From a virus: 37,699 nt of DNA. The position numbers and the translations under genes were made by a program. Location of the stretch: positions 1 through 37,699 of IMG/VR virus record IMGVR_UViG_3300042898_000725, one strand, 5' to 3'. Under the pieces are notes generated by a model, which was not told where the DNA came from, did no database searches, and was given only the letters and a program-made list of their open reading frames with translations. Each line of letters starts with the position of its first letter. Positions within the stretch are counted from its first letter, which is position 1. Shown piece after piece: positions 22,087 to 30,630 of the stretch.

Positions 22087-23289
22087 TTAGCCCCAGATAC
22101 GGCAAGCCATTTGCGGACGGATTGTGCTGTAGCCGTACAGAACGTCGATACGGCAAGGCAGACGGTCATTGTTGATGTCGTACTGACGAACAATACGCAT
22201 CGAAATGCCGTTGTGGACTTGGCGAGAAGCCATGTCAACGCCTTGAGGCATCAGCAAGTCCGCGGTCGCGAATGTGATCGCATCTTTGTGGTAGACGAGG
22301 TTCTGTGCGTACTGGCCAGTAGCCGAGCCAACCATAGTCACAGCAGCGCCCGAAGCAGGCAGTGCGGACACGGTAGCCAAAGCTTGCGAAGCCGAATACA
22401 GCGCTGGGTAGATCGACAGAGTTGCAGTCGAAGAGCCAGTAGCAGCGGCAGTCACAACGAACTGCTGCAGCGAACCAGTCGATTCACGGGTCTGTGGGTT
22501 AACAGCGTACACGTTAGCGATAGTGAACACGTCGCCGACATTCCATGTCTTAGACGAGCCAGTAAAGCTGATTGGCAGGGTGGACTGACCTTCAGTTGTG
22601 ACAGTTGAAGTCACAGTGATGGTGGTGCCCCAATCGCCGTTGGTGTGCTGCTTGATCGACTGAGACATGTTGACTTCGTCGAAGCCCAGCACGCCGGTGC
22701 CCATCATGCCGTTCTTGAACTGGCGGCTGATAGTGTCGGTTGGGTTAAACAGACCTTTCATGCCTTCAACCAGACCAGCGTTAGCAGCTGGGTTAACAGT
22801 TGCGTAGCGTGGTGACATCACAGCTGCGTTTTCGTTCAACTTCTGCTGAGCTTGCAGCAGAACGAGCGAAGTCGAAGGTACGGTGCCAGGCGTGCCGACC
22901 GAGTTACCAACGTATTTGTATGCGTTAGCAACGTCAGCATCAATGCTGGAAGCCAGCTGAGAAATACGAGGCTTCAGAACACGCTCTGCAAAGTCATCCA
23001 ACTGCATGGTAAGTTCGGCGGAGGTGAAGTTCACACCGATGTGCTTTTGCGAAGCCACGGTCAGGGTGGTGAACTGTTCGTTGTCGTCCTGAACTTGCAG
23101 GGCGGCGCCGTCGGTCACCAGAGCGCGGTCTGGTAAACGAATACGCAGAGTCGAGCCAATTTTTGCGCCTTCAACGGCGAAAGAGTCGTCGTACTGACGG
23201 TTAACGTTACGAGTGATTACCAGGTTGTTCTCGAGGATTTCGAGAGCCTTACGGGTAATCATGTCGATGGTAAGAATCGAGTTTGCCAT
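22087..23289 (-). CDS. Major capsid (coat) protein, P22 gp5-like
   Basis: The 400-residue protein starts MANSILTIDMITRKALEILE and continues NNLVITRNVNRQYDDSFA and IGSTLRIRLPDRALVTDGAA, the well-known beginning of P22-type coat proteins. SVTSAELTMQL-like text (NFTSAELTMQLDDFAERVLK) follows. P22 gp5 has 430 residues, so this one is slightly shorter. It builds the HK97-fold icosahedral shell on the scaffold encoded just upstream. A GC hairpin follows the stop. Confidence 0.93.
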   Translation of the reverse strand: MANSILTIDMITRKALEILENNLVITRNVNRQYDDSFAVEGAKIGSTLRIRLPDRALVTDGAALQVQDDNEQFTTLTVASQKHIGVNFTSAELTMQLDDFAERVLKPRISQLASSIDADVANAYKYVGNSVGTPGTVPSTSLVLLQAQQKLNENAAVMSPRYATVNPAANAGLVEGMKGLFNPTDTISRQFKNGMMGTGVLGFDEVNMSQSIKQHTNGDWGTTITVTSTVTTEGQSTLPISFTGSSKTWNVGDVFTIANVYAVNPQTRESTGSLQQFVVTAAATGSSTATLSIYPALYSASQALATVSALPASGAAVTMVGSATGQYAQNLVYHKDAITFATADLLMPQGVDMASRQVHNGISMRIVRQYDINNDRLPCRIDVLYGYSTIRPQMACRIWG

Positions 23290-23309
23290 GATTTATATCC
23301 TAAAAAAAG

Positions 23310-24095
23310 TTAGCGGTTACGTTGGGCTTCCCACTTCTTCATCTGACGCTGGCGATCCGCCTCAATCCACTCAGACGTAGTCATGTTCTTGATAGAACGT
23401 GGGTCAGTCGTGTCATAAGACGGCGCTCCAGAGCCTCTGCCTGATATAGGCGCGATGGGTGGTGGTGCGCTTGTCGTTTTTCTTAAAACCGGCTCAGAAG
23501 CCATTTTGGCTTCAATTTTGCCAATCTCTTTGGCCTGTAATATGGGCGACTTCAGTGCGGCAATGCGGGCGGCTTCTTTCGGGTTTGAGCCAAGATAATA
23601 CGCAATATCAGGGCCAATATCCGATGCTTGAATTGTCTCAGCCATCGCAGTCGAAATTGGCAGCTTGGGGTTGTAGGCGACTTGTTCAAAGTCGTCATAC
23701 TTACTCCGCGCGTCCTCTTCTCGATCGTGATACGCATCAAGAAAATCCATCTGTTGCCGCTCAAGTTCCCGTCGAGCCAACAATTCTTCTGCTTTGCGTT
23801 CCGCTAGTGCATCAGCGTAGGCATCGACAGAATCAAAATTTTCGACCGGCGGTAACTCTGCAGCTGTAGGTGCGGGTTGTGCCCTACGAGTCTGCTCGCG
23901 TTCCCACTTACGTTGCTCTCTTGCAAGCCTTTTGCCTACGATTGCATCCAGCTCTTCTTGTGTGAAGGTCTTGGTCTGCTGTTCGTTTGGCTGTTCATTC
24001 TCCGGCGCGTTTGCTTCTACAGCTACAGGCTCTGCCGTCGGTGCCTGTTCTGGCGCGGGTGAATCCGCTAACTGATTTTGCATCTCTTCAGACAT
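23310..24095 (-). CDS. Scaffolding protein
   Basis: The 261-residue protein is highly charged and low in aromatic residues. It has a disordered Glu/Pro/Ala N-terminus, a helical KTFTQEELDAIVGKRLAREQ segment typical of phage scaffolds, a coiled-coil centre, and a basic C-terminal helix (EADRQRQMKKWEAQRNR) like the coat-binding end of P22 gp8. It lies directly upstream of the coat gene. It directs procapsid assembly and then leaves the head. Confidence 0.87.
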   Translation of the reverse strand: MSEEMQNQLADSPAPEQAPTAEPVAVEANAPENEQPNEQQTKTFTQEELDAIVGKRLAREQRKWEREQTRRAQPAPTAAELPPVENFDSVDAYADALAERKAEELLARRELERQQMDFLDAYHDREEDARSKYDDFEQVAYNPKLPISTAMAETIQASDIGPDIAYYLGSNPKEAARIAALKSPILQAKEIGKIEAKMASEPVLRKTTSAPPPIAPISGRGSGAPSYDTTDPRSIKNMTTSEWIEADRQRQMKKWEAQRNR

Positions 24096-24149
24096 TGTCG
24101 ATTCCTAATGAATCCCTGACGTACCGCGTCAGTTCGGTTTACAGCAAGA

Positions 24150-24416
24150 TTACTCGTAAATTACTGTTGCAGCAACTGTTCCGCTAATCGCCACATAAAT
24201 GCCGTTCTTGGCGTACGCGCCATCAAGCGGCAGCAGGTACGACGTTGCGCCAACTGGCGTAAACGTACCCAAGATAGTGGTGGTTGTGGTTGCTGCAGGC
24301 GAATCGTAAACCGTGATGGTCGGCGTGCTGGAGGCCGAACTGACAAAGATACCCTTGAGCTTGCCAGCCATTGGTTTAATGTTGGCCGAAGCCGTGATGT
24401 AGGTGTAATTTGCCAT
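24150..24416 (-). CDS. Small beta-rich virion-type protein
   Basis: The 88-residue protein (MANYTYITASANIKPMAGKL, then KGIFVSSASSTPTITVYDSP) is Thr/Ser/Ala-rich with alternating strands and ends GTVAATVIYE. It lies between the portal-adjacent gene and the scaffold. A head decoration or minor structural role fits its composition; no family is recognised. The 54-base gap to the scaffold contains a small hairpin (CTGACG/CGTCAG, 24116-24132) without a T-run. Confidence 0.65.
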   Translation of the reverse strand: MANYTYITASANIKPMAGKLKGIFVSSASSTPTITVYDSPAATTTTTILGTFTPVGATSYLLPLDGAYAKNGIYVAISGTVAATVIYE

Positions 24417-24424
24417 GTTTTACC

Positions 24425-24787
24425 TCAAGCAAGGTACTTCAGTTTATAGAGCGTTGACATGTACAGACCTTCAATTTCATCGATAATGTTGTGGATTGCA
24501 GTGCAATCCTTATCGACAACCTTGTAGCGCACGGAGTGTATTTCTTCCAGCTGGTCTTCCAAAAACTCCACCACGTTGGTAGTCTTTTTGGCTGAGTGCA
24601 GCGAGATCGGGCCAATCAGACCGTACTTACCCTGATAGGCTTCCGCAAACGTGTCGGCCAGATCAATCACGCCGTCGTAAAACTTTTGCAGCGCCTTGTG
24701 TTTTGCATAGCTGCGGGTGTTCAGATGCACCGAATGCGTGACATCCCGCGCCAAAAACAGCATCCCTACAAAATCAGCGGCTTTCAT
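24425..24787 (-). CDS. DUF5856 family protein
   Basis: This 120-residue all-helical protein matches the DUF5856 pattern: ADFVGMLFLARDVTHSVHLN, then YAKHKALQKFYDGVIDLADT and AYQGKYGLIGPI. The conserved His, Glu and Asp residues and helix layout recall ferritin-like four-helix proteins, but metal binding has not been shown from sequence. It starts in an ATGA overlap with the portal stop, so it is translated with the portal. Its function in phage is unknown. Confidence 0.85.
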   Translation of the reverse strand: MKAADFVGMLFLARDVTHSVHLNTRSYAKHKALQKFYDGVIDLADTFAEAYQGKYGLIGPISLHSAKKTTNVVEFLEDQLEEIHSVRYKVVDKDCTAIHNIIDEIEGLYMSTLYKLKYLA

Positions 24788-27093
24788 AATTGCGGCTCCT
24801 GCGGCGGCATATTCATCATTTCGGGCGGCATTTCAGCCGATTGCGGTGGAATCATACCCATTTCTGGCGGCATTTGCTGCATTTCCGGTGGCATTCCACC
24901 CATTTCGCCGCCCATTGGTGGCTGGCCACCCATAGGCATCTCGCCTGGCAACTCGAGGCCACCACCTTCCATGACCAAGTCGCCGGCGGTCATGACGTCG
25001 CGCAGCGTTTGCATGACGACTTCTTGCACTTGCTCGGGGTTCATGGCGCCAGAGACAGCTGACAGACGTTGCGTCTCGGCTTGGTACGCCTTGATCTCGG
25101 CCTCGAAGTTCTTGCGCTCCAAATCCTGCACTTCGATCGACTTGTCGACGTTTTGCAGCATCTGATGCAGCTGATCCAGCTCCTGCGCCATCGCTTCCAT
25201 CTGCTGCTTGGCTTGCTGCATTTCGGGCGACTCGTCGCTGTCTTGCATGATCTTCGGATCGATAATCTTCTCGAACCGTTTTGCCATCTCTTGAGCGCCA
25301 GGCCAGTCCATGTTCTTGATGAACAGGTCGCCGGCGACTTGCCAGAGCTGCGGGTTCGATTGCAGGATCATACCCATCGCATCCAGTGCTTCCTGACGCT
25401 TGGTCAGGTACGACGGGCCGGTGGTGACCACAACGTCGTACTTACCGACGTTGGGGTTGTATATCTTGTCGATGACGATGTCAGGATTGTTTGCATCCCG
25501 AATCTCACGCACAGGTTCTGGCTGCATGGGGTTCAGCTTAACCATGTCGGTTTCGCCGTCCACACCGATGATGCGAGCCACACGCTGGGTGTCGTAAATC
25601 TTAGGAATCAGGTCGACCAGCTGGCGCGTTACGTGCCTAACAGCGCGTGCCAGATTGTCCACGTAATGATAAGTGCCAGTGTCAGACTGACGCTCGCGCG
25701 CCATAATCGCCTTGCCCGAACGCTCATTCGATGTCGCTCCCAAGCTGGTGTCGTACTGACCGGTGGTGGACTTGATGTCGTCTGACGCGCCCATCTTGGC
25801 CTGAATCAGACCGGTCTGCGGTAGTGGTGGCGCTGCCCTCTGGGGCAACGGCAGGACAGCTCCCGAGCCGTCAGTCACGTCCGGATTGACCTCCAGATAC
25901 GGCCAGTTCTGCGTGTTGGCCGTCTTCCACTGCATCTCGTAGCCTTCAAACTGGCCACCGTAACCAATGAACGGCGCTTTGGGTGCCAAGGCCAGCATCT
26001 CAGCCTCTTGGCTCGTCCAGTAGTTGTACATGCGCTGGGCGTCTTTGGCGTTACGCACCAGACCTGAGACGTACAGCTTACCGTCGACCTCAAACTCGTT
26101 ACCGATAACGCGAATGATGGGGATAAACCGACCAGCCCAATCCTGCTCTTCCAACATCTCGTAGCCGTTGGTCTTGCACCACTTGACGCGTTTGGCGTTG
26201 ACCTCACGGGTGCGGATCGGCTTGATGCCCATCTGCTTCATCTGTTTGGCCTCGGGCGAACCCTCGAAAGCCGTCACGTTGCCGGGGTACAGGTGCAGCG
26301 TAGCCTTGTCGTACTCGATGTAGTAATACTCAGCAATCCTCACGGTGTCCTGGTTGATCCAGACTGAGATCGACTGGTCGCCCACGCCTTGCGCTTGCAG
26401 GGTCGAGATAGGGCTTGCGTCTGGGAACATGCGCTCGTACTCAGCGCGCTGCAGGTCTTCGGTGACGAAGCACCACTTGGCGTCTGCACCGCACGGGTCT
26501 TGGATCGTCGGATCCATGTAGACGGAGAACGAGTTGCGGATGCGTGCGATCTTGATGTCCTGATCGAACGTGTCGTCGTCGCAGTATTCCGTCAGGATTC
26601 GGATGTAACCTTCGCCGTAGCTGACCTGGTTTTCGCAGGCGGTGTCGTAGGCGACGTCGGCGTCAGAGATGTACTCGATGTGCCTGACCATGCCGTTGTA
26701 GATTTCGGCGACTTCTGGGTCGGCGTTGTCGTCAGCGGGTATAACTTTGCCGCTCGGACGGTTTTGTCTTTGGTCATTGGTGACCTGTCGTACGTGTTGC
26801 GGCAGCTTGTTGATCGTCAACGTTGGGCGTGCATTGATCGTTTGACCTTGCACCGCACCACGGGTTGACAGCACGTCAGCTGGCCACTGCCAGTGGTTGT
26901 CGGGTGACCCAGCGTAAAATCGGAGGTCGTCCAGCTCGTCTTCCCGGCTCTCAGACAGCGCCGAAATAGCCATTTGCAGGCGTTTTCGCATGGTCGACAG
27001 CACATCTTGCTTGTCTGTGCTGATGTCGTCGGGCGGCGGATTACCGCCAATATCGGCGACTTTTGCTGCCTTATTTATGCCGGTATAGTCCAT
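24784..27093 (-). CDS. Portal protein, P22 gp1-like
   Basis: The 769-residue protein has features of the P22 portal family: RPTLTINKLPQHVRQVTNDQ and QRQNRPSGKVIPADDNADPE, then CENQVSYGEGYIRILTEYCD and the SFSVYMDPTIQDP segment. P22 gp1 has 725 residues. The last 70 residues are unusually rich in Met and Pro (repeated MPPEM) and replace the helical barrel end of P22. The portal dodecamer sits at one vertex, binds the terminase and is the channel for DNA. It lies 1 base from a small basic protein gene upstream. Confidence 0.93.
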   Translation of the reverse strand: MDYTGINKAAKVADIGGNPPPDDISTDKQDVLSTMRKRLQMAISALSESREDELDDLRFYAGSPDNHWQWPADVLSTRGAVQGQTINARPTLTINKLPQHVRQVTNDQRQNRPSGKVIPADDNADPEVAEIYNGMVRHIEYISDADVAYDTACENQVSYGEGYIRILTEYCDDDTFDQDIKIARIRNSFSVYMDPTIQDPCGADAKWCFVTEDLQRAEYERMFPDASPISTLQAQGVGDQSISVWINQDTVRIAEYYYIEYDKATLHLYPGNVTAFEGSPEAKQMKQMGIKPIRTREVNAKRVKWCKTNGYEMLEEQDWAGRFIPIIRVIGNEFEVDGKLYVSGLVRNAKDAQRMYNYWTSQEAEMLALAPKAPFIGYGGQFEGYEMQWKTANTQNWPYLEVNPDVTDGSGAVLPLPQRAAPPLPQTGLIQAKMGASDDIKSTTGQYDTSLGATSNERSGKAIMARERQSDTGTYHYVDNLARAVRHVTRQLVDLIPKIYDTQRVARIIGVDGETDMVKLNPMQPEPVREIRDANNPDIVIDKIYNPNVGKYDVVVTTGPSYLTKRQEALDAMGMILQSNPQLWQVAGDLFIKNMDWPGAQEMAKRFEKIIDPKIMQDSDESPEMQQAKQQMEAMAQELDQLHQMLQNVDKSIEVQDLERKNFEAEIKAYQAETQRLSAVSGAMNPEQVQEVVMQTLRDVMTAGDLVMEGGGLELPGEMPMGGQPPMGGEMGGMPPEMQQMPPEMGMIPPQSAEMPPEMMNMPPQEPQL

Positions 27094-27240
27094 TTATTTC
27101 ATCTTTTTCGCGGGTTTTGACGCTGCGCGCTTGGTTGCGTACGCGATTGCCACGGCCTGTTTGACCGGTTTGCCCGATTTTACCTCGGCTTTGACGTTTT
27201 CTCGGAATGCTTTTTCCGATTTCGACTTAACCAGTGGCAT
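27094..27240 (-). CDS. 48-residue lysine-rich protein
   Basis: The frame encodes MPLVKSKSEKAFRENVKAEV and then KSGKPVKQAVAIAYATKRAA followed by SKPAKKMK. It is one of three small, strongly basic proteins between terminase and portal, a combination frequent in phages of proteobacteria. DNA binding or scaffolding are possible roles. The stop is directly adjacent to the portal ATG. Confidence 0.8.
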   Translation of the reverse strand: MPLVKSKSEKAFRENVKAEVKSGKPVKQAVAIAYATKRAASKPAKKMK

Positions 27241-27241
27241 G

Positions 27242-27397
27242 TTACTTCCCCTTTTTAGCCGTTTTAGCCGATTGCTTGAAGTCTTTGGCCGTTGGTGCGC
27301 CTGGCGAGCCGGGTTTACGCATCTTTTCGCCGCTTCCGGCCTTAATGCGTGCTTGTTTTGCGTGAATGTTTGCGTACAGTCCTGGTTTAGTCGCCAT
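27242..27397 (-). CDS. 51-residue basic protein
   Basis: The frame encodes MATKPGLYANIHAKQARIKA and then GSGEKMRKPGSPGAPTAKDF followed by KQSAKTAKKGK. The YANIHAK and EKMRKPG segments are recurrent in small phage proteins near terminase/portal genes. It is strongly basic with no enzymatic motif. Function unknown. Confidence 0.8.
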   Translation of the reverse strand: MATKPGLYANIHAKQARIKAGSGEKMRKPGSPGAPTAKDFKQSAKTAKKGK

Positions 27398-27399
27398 TT

Positions 27400-27657
27400 T
27401 TAGCACTTCCATCGTTTGAGCGCCGCTTTGGCGCGTTCACCGTCTTTCGCGTTCGCTGCAACGGCACCCATTCTGGCGCAGAACGACTTCTTTCTGCCCT
27501 CGTCCGCTTTCGTCTTCGGGTGCGGTGCCGGCGCCTTCAAGTTCGAGCCCGTCTCGCGGTTGTACTTCTCCCGCCCCTTGGCCGTCAGGCCCGCGCCCTT
27601 GCTGACCGGCAGCTTCTCGCCTCTTCCGACGCTCAGTGACACGCCTTTCTTAGCCAT
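27400..27657 (-). CDS. DUF6321-type small basic protein
   Basis: This 85-residue protein (MAKKGVSLSVGRGEKLPVSK, then GAGLTAKGREKYNRETGSNL and KSFCARMGAVAANAKDGERA) fits a family of small phage proteins known as DUF6321. It is rich in Lys, Gly and Arg and ends LKRWKC with two conserved cysteines overall. It lies directly after the large terminase gene. Function unknown. Confidence 0.8.
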   Translation of the reverse strand: MAKKGVSLSVGRGEKLPVSKGAGLTAKGREKYNRETGSNLKAPAPHPKTKADEGRKKSFCARMGAVAANAKDGERAKAALKRWKC

Positions 27658-29196
27658 TTACGCTCCTAACCAGCCAGTTGCTCCCGTCATGCGGGGCGTG
27701 TAGCCATCATTGCGCCGTGAGGCGCGCTCAAAACTTGACTCTCGGCTCGCCATCGGGAACGCGAACGTCACCGCTAGGGCGTCGGCTGCGTCCGGTGAGG
27801 CCAGCCCGCGCGACTTCATCTCTTTCTTGCCTTCCAAGTAGATCGTACCCGACGAGTCGGGCTTCTTCATGGGGCCAGTCAGGTCGGCTTTGAGCTGCCT
27901 GTCGTTGGGGATGCTGGCTGTTCGTAGCCAGTCCTTCATCGCACCCCACATTTCGGCTCGCTTGTTGCCGTACATGACCGGTTTGGAGGACTTCCAACCG
28001 AAGTTCACTCCCCGCACCTTGTATCGCTGTTCTTTTAATCTGTCAAGTATCCCGTAGCCCAGACCACCCTCGTCGATGACGGTTAGCGCAGGCCGGTACT
28101 CCTCGATGGCGTCGATCACCCGACCGACGGTCGTCATGGTGTCCTCGCCGTGGTAGCGCTTGATCGCAATCAGATCCCGTCCTTGTCGAACGACGATGAC
28201 GGTCGCATCCGCGCCGCCTCGAGCTGGGTCAACGCCGATAACAATTGGCGCCGTCTCATCCTTGTATTTTGGCCGACTGGCGGCGTCGTCGAAAGCACTC
28301 GCACCAATAAACTGATCTTCGCCAGCTGATGGAAACTCTCCGTAGACCTCAACCCTAGCCTGCGGCGAATCCTCGCCATACTCCGCAATGATCTGCTCAT
28401 ATATCTGCTTGTCCGTGTCTTCGACTGTCCGTGAGTCGATATTCTCTGTCTGCCAGAAGTTGCGCTTGGCGTGAAAGCACTCGTAGAAGTAGCCTTGGTT
28501 GCGCCGTGGGTTACTGAACGCAAACCAATACCTGTCCAGTATGGGCTCGGTGAAGAAGCCCGCACCGACCGACCAGATGGCGTCCGGAATACCGGAGGCC
28601 TCGTCGAAGATCAGCATCATGCCGTCATGGTTGTGGACACCGGCGTAGCTGTCCGGGTTTTCTTCCGACCAGAGCTTACCTTCCGCTGCCCAGTACCGCG
28701 TGCCCTTCTTCAAGTCGCGCTCGACCAATTCAGTGAGCCACTTGGCAGGCGTCAGCTTGGTTGCGCTGATCTCCCACCAGTGGTTGTTAATCACCATCGC
28801 CTGCCACTTAGTCAGCTCACCCCATGTGACGGAGCGGAGCTGGGCTTCGCTGTTGGCGCTGACAATTACGGAAGAGCCGATGCGGGTGGTCAGCATCCAC
28901 AGGACGAGCCAGCTGACTAGCGCGGACTTACCAATCCCTCGGCCAGACGCAATTGCCTGGCGCAGGGCGTCCATGTCCATCTGACCTCGGTTGTTTCGGA
29001 TGTGCGTTGCGATGGTGCGCAGTATCTTGCGCTGCCAAGTGCGCGGGCCTTTGAACTTGGCCAGCGGTGTGTTGGGTTGCCCCCACGGGAAGGCGAACAG
29101 CACGAATGCTTCCGGGTCGTCAGCGATAGTCGGCGCCCAGAGGCGCGCCATCAGGAGCTGCTCGCCCTCGGCGTCATAGATCGGCTGTTGCGCCAT
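27658..29196 (-). CDS. terL: Terminase large subunit
   Basis: The 512-residue protein has the ATPase site of terminases: Walker A SGRGIGKSA (84-92, K90) and Walker B LIFDEA (195-200). The C-terminal RNase H-type nuclease has D323 in VIGVDPARGGADATVIVVRQ, D375 in LTVIDEGGLG, and the closing SPDAADALAVTF. It pumps DNA into the procapsid through the portal and cuts the concatemer. The P22-like context and permuted ends suggest headful packaging. A putative metallopeptidase gene separates it from the small subunit. Confidence 0.95.
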   Translation of the reverse strand: MAQQPIYDAEGEQLLMARLWAPTIADDPEAFVLFAFPWGQPNTPLAKFKGPRTWQRKILRTIATHIRNNRGQMDMDALRQAIASGRGIGKSALVSWLVLWMLTTRIGSSVIVSANSEAQLRSVTWGELTKWQAMVINNHWWEISATKLTPAKWLTELVERDLKKGTRYWAAEGKLWSEENPDSYAGVHNHDGMMLIFDEASGIPDAIWSVGAGFFTEPILDRYWFAFSNPRRNQGYFYECFHAKRNFWQTENIDSRTVEDTDKQIYEQIIAEYGEDSPQARVEVYGEFPSAGEDQFIGASAFDDAASRPKYKDETAPIVIGVDPARGGADATVIVVRQGRDLIAIKRYHGEDTMTTVGRVIDAIEEYRPALTVIDEGGLGYGILDRLKEQRYKVRGVNFGWKSSKPVMYGNKRAEMWGAMKDWLRTASIPNDRQLKADLTGPMKKPDSSGTIYLEGKKEMKSRGLASPDAADALAVTFAFPMASRESSFERASRRNDGYTPRMTGATGWLGA

Positions 29197-29199
29197 TAG

Positions 29200-29928
29200 T
29201 TAGTCTTTCGCAAATAGTTCAGGCCGTTCCCAATTGCGGCGCATTTTTTCTAGTTCTGGGTACTTTGTAGCTAGTCTGTCTATCGTATCTAATTGGCGGC
29301 GCAAAGTACGGGTGGACATATTTTTTTCTGCCATCTGCCGTGCTGGGGTTGCGGTAGCAAAATATTCGTTAATAATTTCGTAAGGGTCGGTTTGATCGCG
29401 TACCGAAGGCAATTCGCTAAGACGTATGTCAGTCATCATGTCTTCAAATCTATCGCGCGGCATTTGGTCTTTTAATTGTTTTGCAGGATGCGTGCGAAGT
29501 TTTTTCCCCGGCGCCAAATTCATACGTGCGTGTGAAGATTCGTGCAGCATAGTGTGCAACGCATTAAGCGTCTGTTCGGTCGTGGTGTCGCTGCCCATAC
29601 CAATGTAACCATATTTACCGTAAGGTTCCATTAACATAGTGTTAACGCCGTCAGGGGCAAGCGCAATTGTGCGTTTAAAGGTGTCAAATTCACCGGCATT
29701 AGTTTCGCCGCGCGGCATAAAGGTTGTTACTGTTGCTGGTGAAGTGGCTACATACTCGGGAAACTGCGCGCGCATTAGTTCTGGCAGCAAAGCAGAATAA
29801 ACATTAAGCGCGGCTTTGCGGCCTTTTTCTGGGCTACCTACGCTTTTAAACGCGTACAGCCTTTCGTAAGGCGACATGTTTAGCGCATTAGCTGGCGTGG
29901 GTGCGAGCGCGTTCGTTGGCTGTGGCAT
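29200..29928 (-). CDS. Putative zinc metallopeptidase (HExxH) between the terminase genes
   Basis: The 242-residue protein has LHTMLHESSHARMNLAPG, whose HESSH (residues 129-133) fits the HExxH zinc motif. E188 in EIINEYFATATPARQ is a possible third ligand, as in gluzincins. No signal peptide or membrane span is present. It overlaps the small terminase gene by 41 bases and ends 3 bases before the large terminase start. A sampled 60-base line is about 47% GC against 63% for a line in the large terminase, so it may be an insertion. Roles could be maturation of a virion protein or attack on a host protein; neither is shown. An internal ATG at 29877 is an alternative start. Confidence 0.75.
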   Translation of the reverse strand: MPQPTNALAPTPANALNMSPYERLYAFKSVGSPEKGRKAALNVYSALLPELMRAQFPEYVATSPATVTTFMPRGETNAGEFDTFKRTIALAPDGVNTMLMEPYGKYGYIGMGSDTTTEQTLNALHTMLHESSHARMNLAPGKKLRTHPAKQLKDQMPRDRFEDMMTDIRLSELPSVRDQTDPYEIINEYFATATPARQMAEKNMSTRTLRRQLDTIDRLATKYPELEKMRRNWERPELFAKD

Positions 29929-30343
29929 TTTCCAGATACTCCGGTTTCTGTTCGGTGATCAGCCCATCGATGACGCGTTCCTGCGCCTGTTGCAGCGCCT
30001 GCGTGATGCTGATCTTGTTCGTGATGTCCACGCTGATCTCCTGACGTGCTGTCCAGCCGTGGACGTGCTGCAGGATAGCCAGCGCCGCTTTGGCGTCGCC
30101 AGACCGGGCAGCTTCTCTCAGGTGGGCGCTGGCCTCGATCTCGGAGTCAGCGCGGCCCTTCATCGCAGCCATGTCCGCAGCAGGATCCAGTTCGCACAGC
30201 TGCCTAAACTCGGTGGGCAGCATGCCAGCAGCCAGCGCTAACGAGTCGCCTTTCAGTCCAAGCGCAGCAGCGTCATAGATCGCCTGGAGGCGTGACTCAG
30301 TCGCTTCCACTTTACGCGGGGTGAATGGGATTGATTTGAACAT
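29888..30343 (-). CDS. terS: Terminase small subunit
   Basis: The 151-residue protein has a helix-turn-helix-like N-terminus (ATESRLQAIYDAAALGLKGD, then SLALAAGMLPTEFRQLCELD), a central helical EIEASAHLREAARSGDAKAA stretch and a C-terminal tail. This matches phage small terminases that recognise the packaging site and stimulate the large subunit. It is the first gene of the late operon and borders the repeat-rich control region. Confidence 0.85.
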   Translation of the reverse strand: MFKSIPFTPRKVEATESRLQAIYDAAALGLKGDSLALAAGMLPTEFRQLCELDPAADMAAMKGRADSEIEASAHLREAARSGDAKAALAILQHVHGWTARQEISVDITNKISITQALQQAQERVIDGLITEQKPEYLENATANERARTHAS

Positions 30344-30359
30344 GGCTGCATATTAGCGC

Positions 30360-30389
30360 ATTTGTGGGTCATGTTGGTTACCCACAAAT
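30360..30389. repeat. Inverted repeat upstream of the small terminase gene
   Basis: ATTTGTGGGT (30360-30369) and ACCCACAAAT (30380-30389) form perfect 10-bp arms around a 10-base spacer, 17 bases before the small terminase start. It uses the GTGGGT core of the iteron family, so it may be the operator through which the iteron-binding protein controls late transcription. Confidence 0.75.
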
Positions 30390-30468
30390 AGTTGAATTAA
30401 AAAAATAAAAAAAATTGTTTGCGGAACCTCCGTTTTCGAGACCGGCCAGCCGCCGGCCCCCCACCCCC

Positions 30469-30607
30469 CAGGTTAGTAAGCACTCACTTACAGTTGCTAG
30501 GCTGACAAGTTAGTAAGCACTAACTAACCAGGTTAGTGAGTACTCACTAACGGTTGCTAGCCTGGCAAGTTAGTGGTCACTAACATATCAGGTTAGTGGT
30601 CACTAAC
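30469..30607. repeat. 60-bp tandem repeats containing five GTTAGT/ACTAAC dyads
   Basis: Unit 1 (30469-30528) and unit 2 (30529-30588) are 60 bases each with 12 differences (80% identity). A partial third copy covers 30589-30607. Each full unit has two dyads separated by a GTTGCTAG(G/C)CTG(A/G)CAA spacer. Dyads lie at 30472-30491, 30509-30528, 30532-30551 (perfect 20-bp palindrome), 30569-30584 and 30592-30607 (both GTTAGTGGTCACTAAC). Centre spacings alternate between about 36 and 23 bases. This is an array of binding sites for a dimeric protein. Confidence 0.9.
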
Positions 30608-30630
30608 TATTAGCAAACTGCTATCAAATC

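Noticed and set aside
24596-25785. Plus-strand frames of 189 and 238 codons opposite the portal gene
   Set aside because: They mirror the Met/Pro-rich and helical coding of the portal on the other strand and have no independent support.
30469-30607. CRISPR-like array
   Set aside because: The 60-bp units abut directly, with no unique spacers of constant length, and the units themselves vary at 12 positions.
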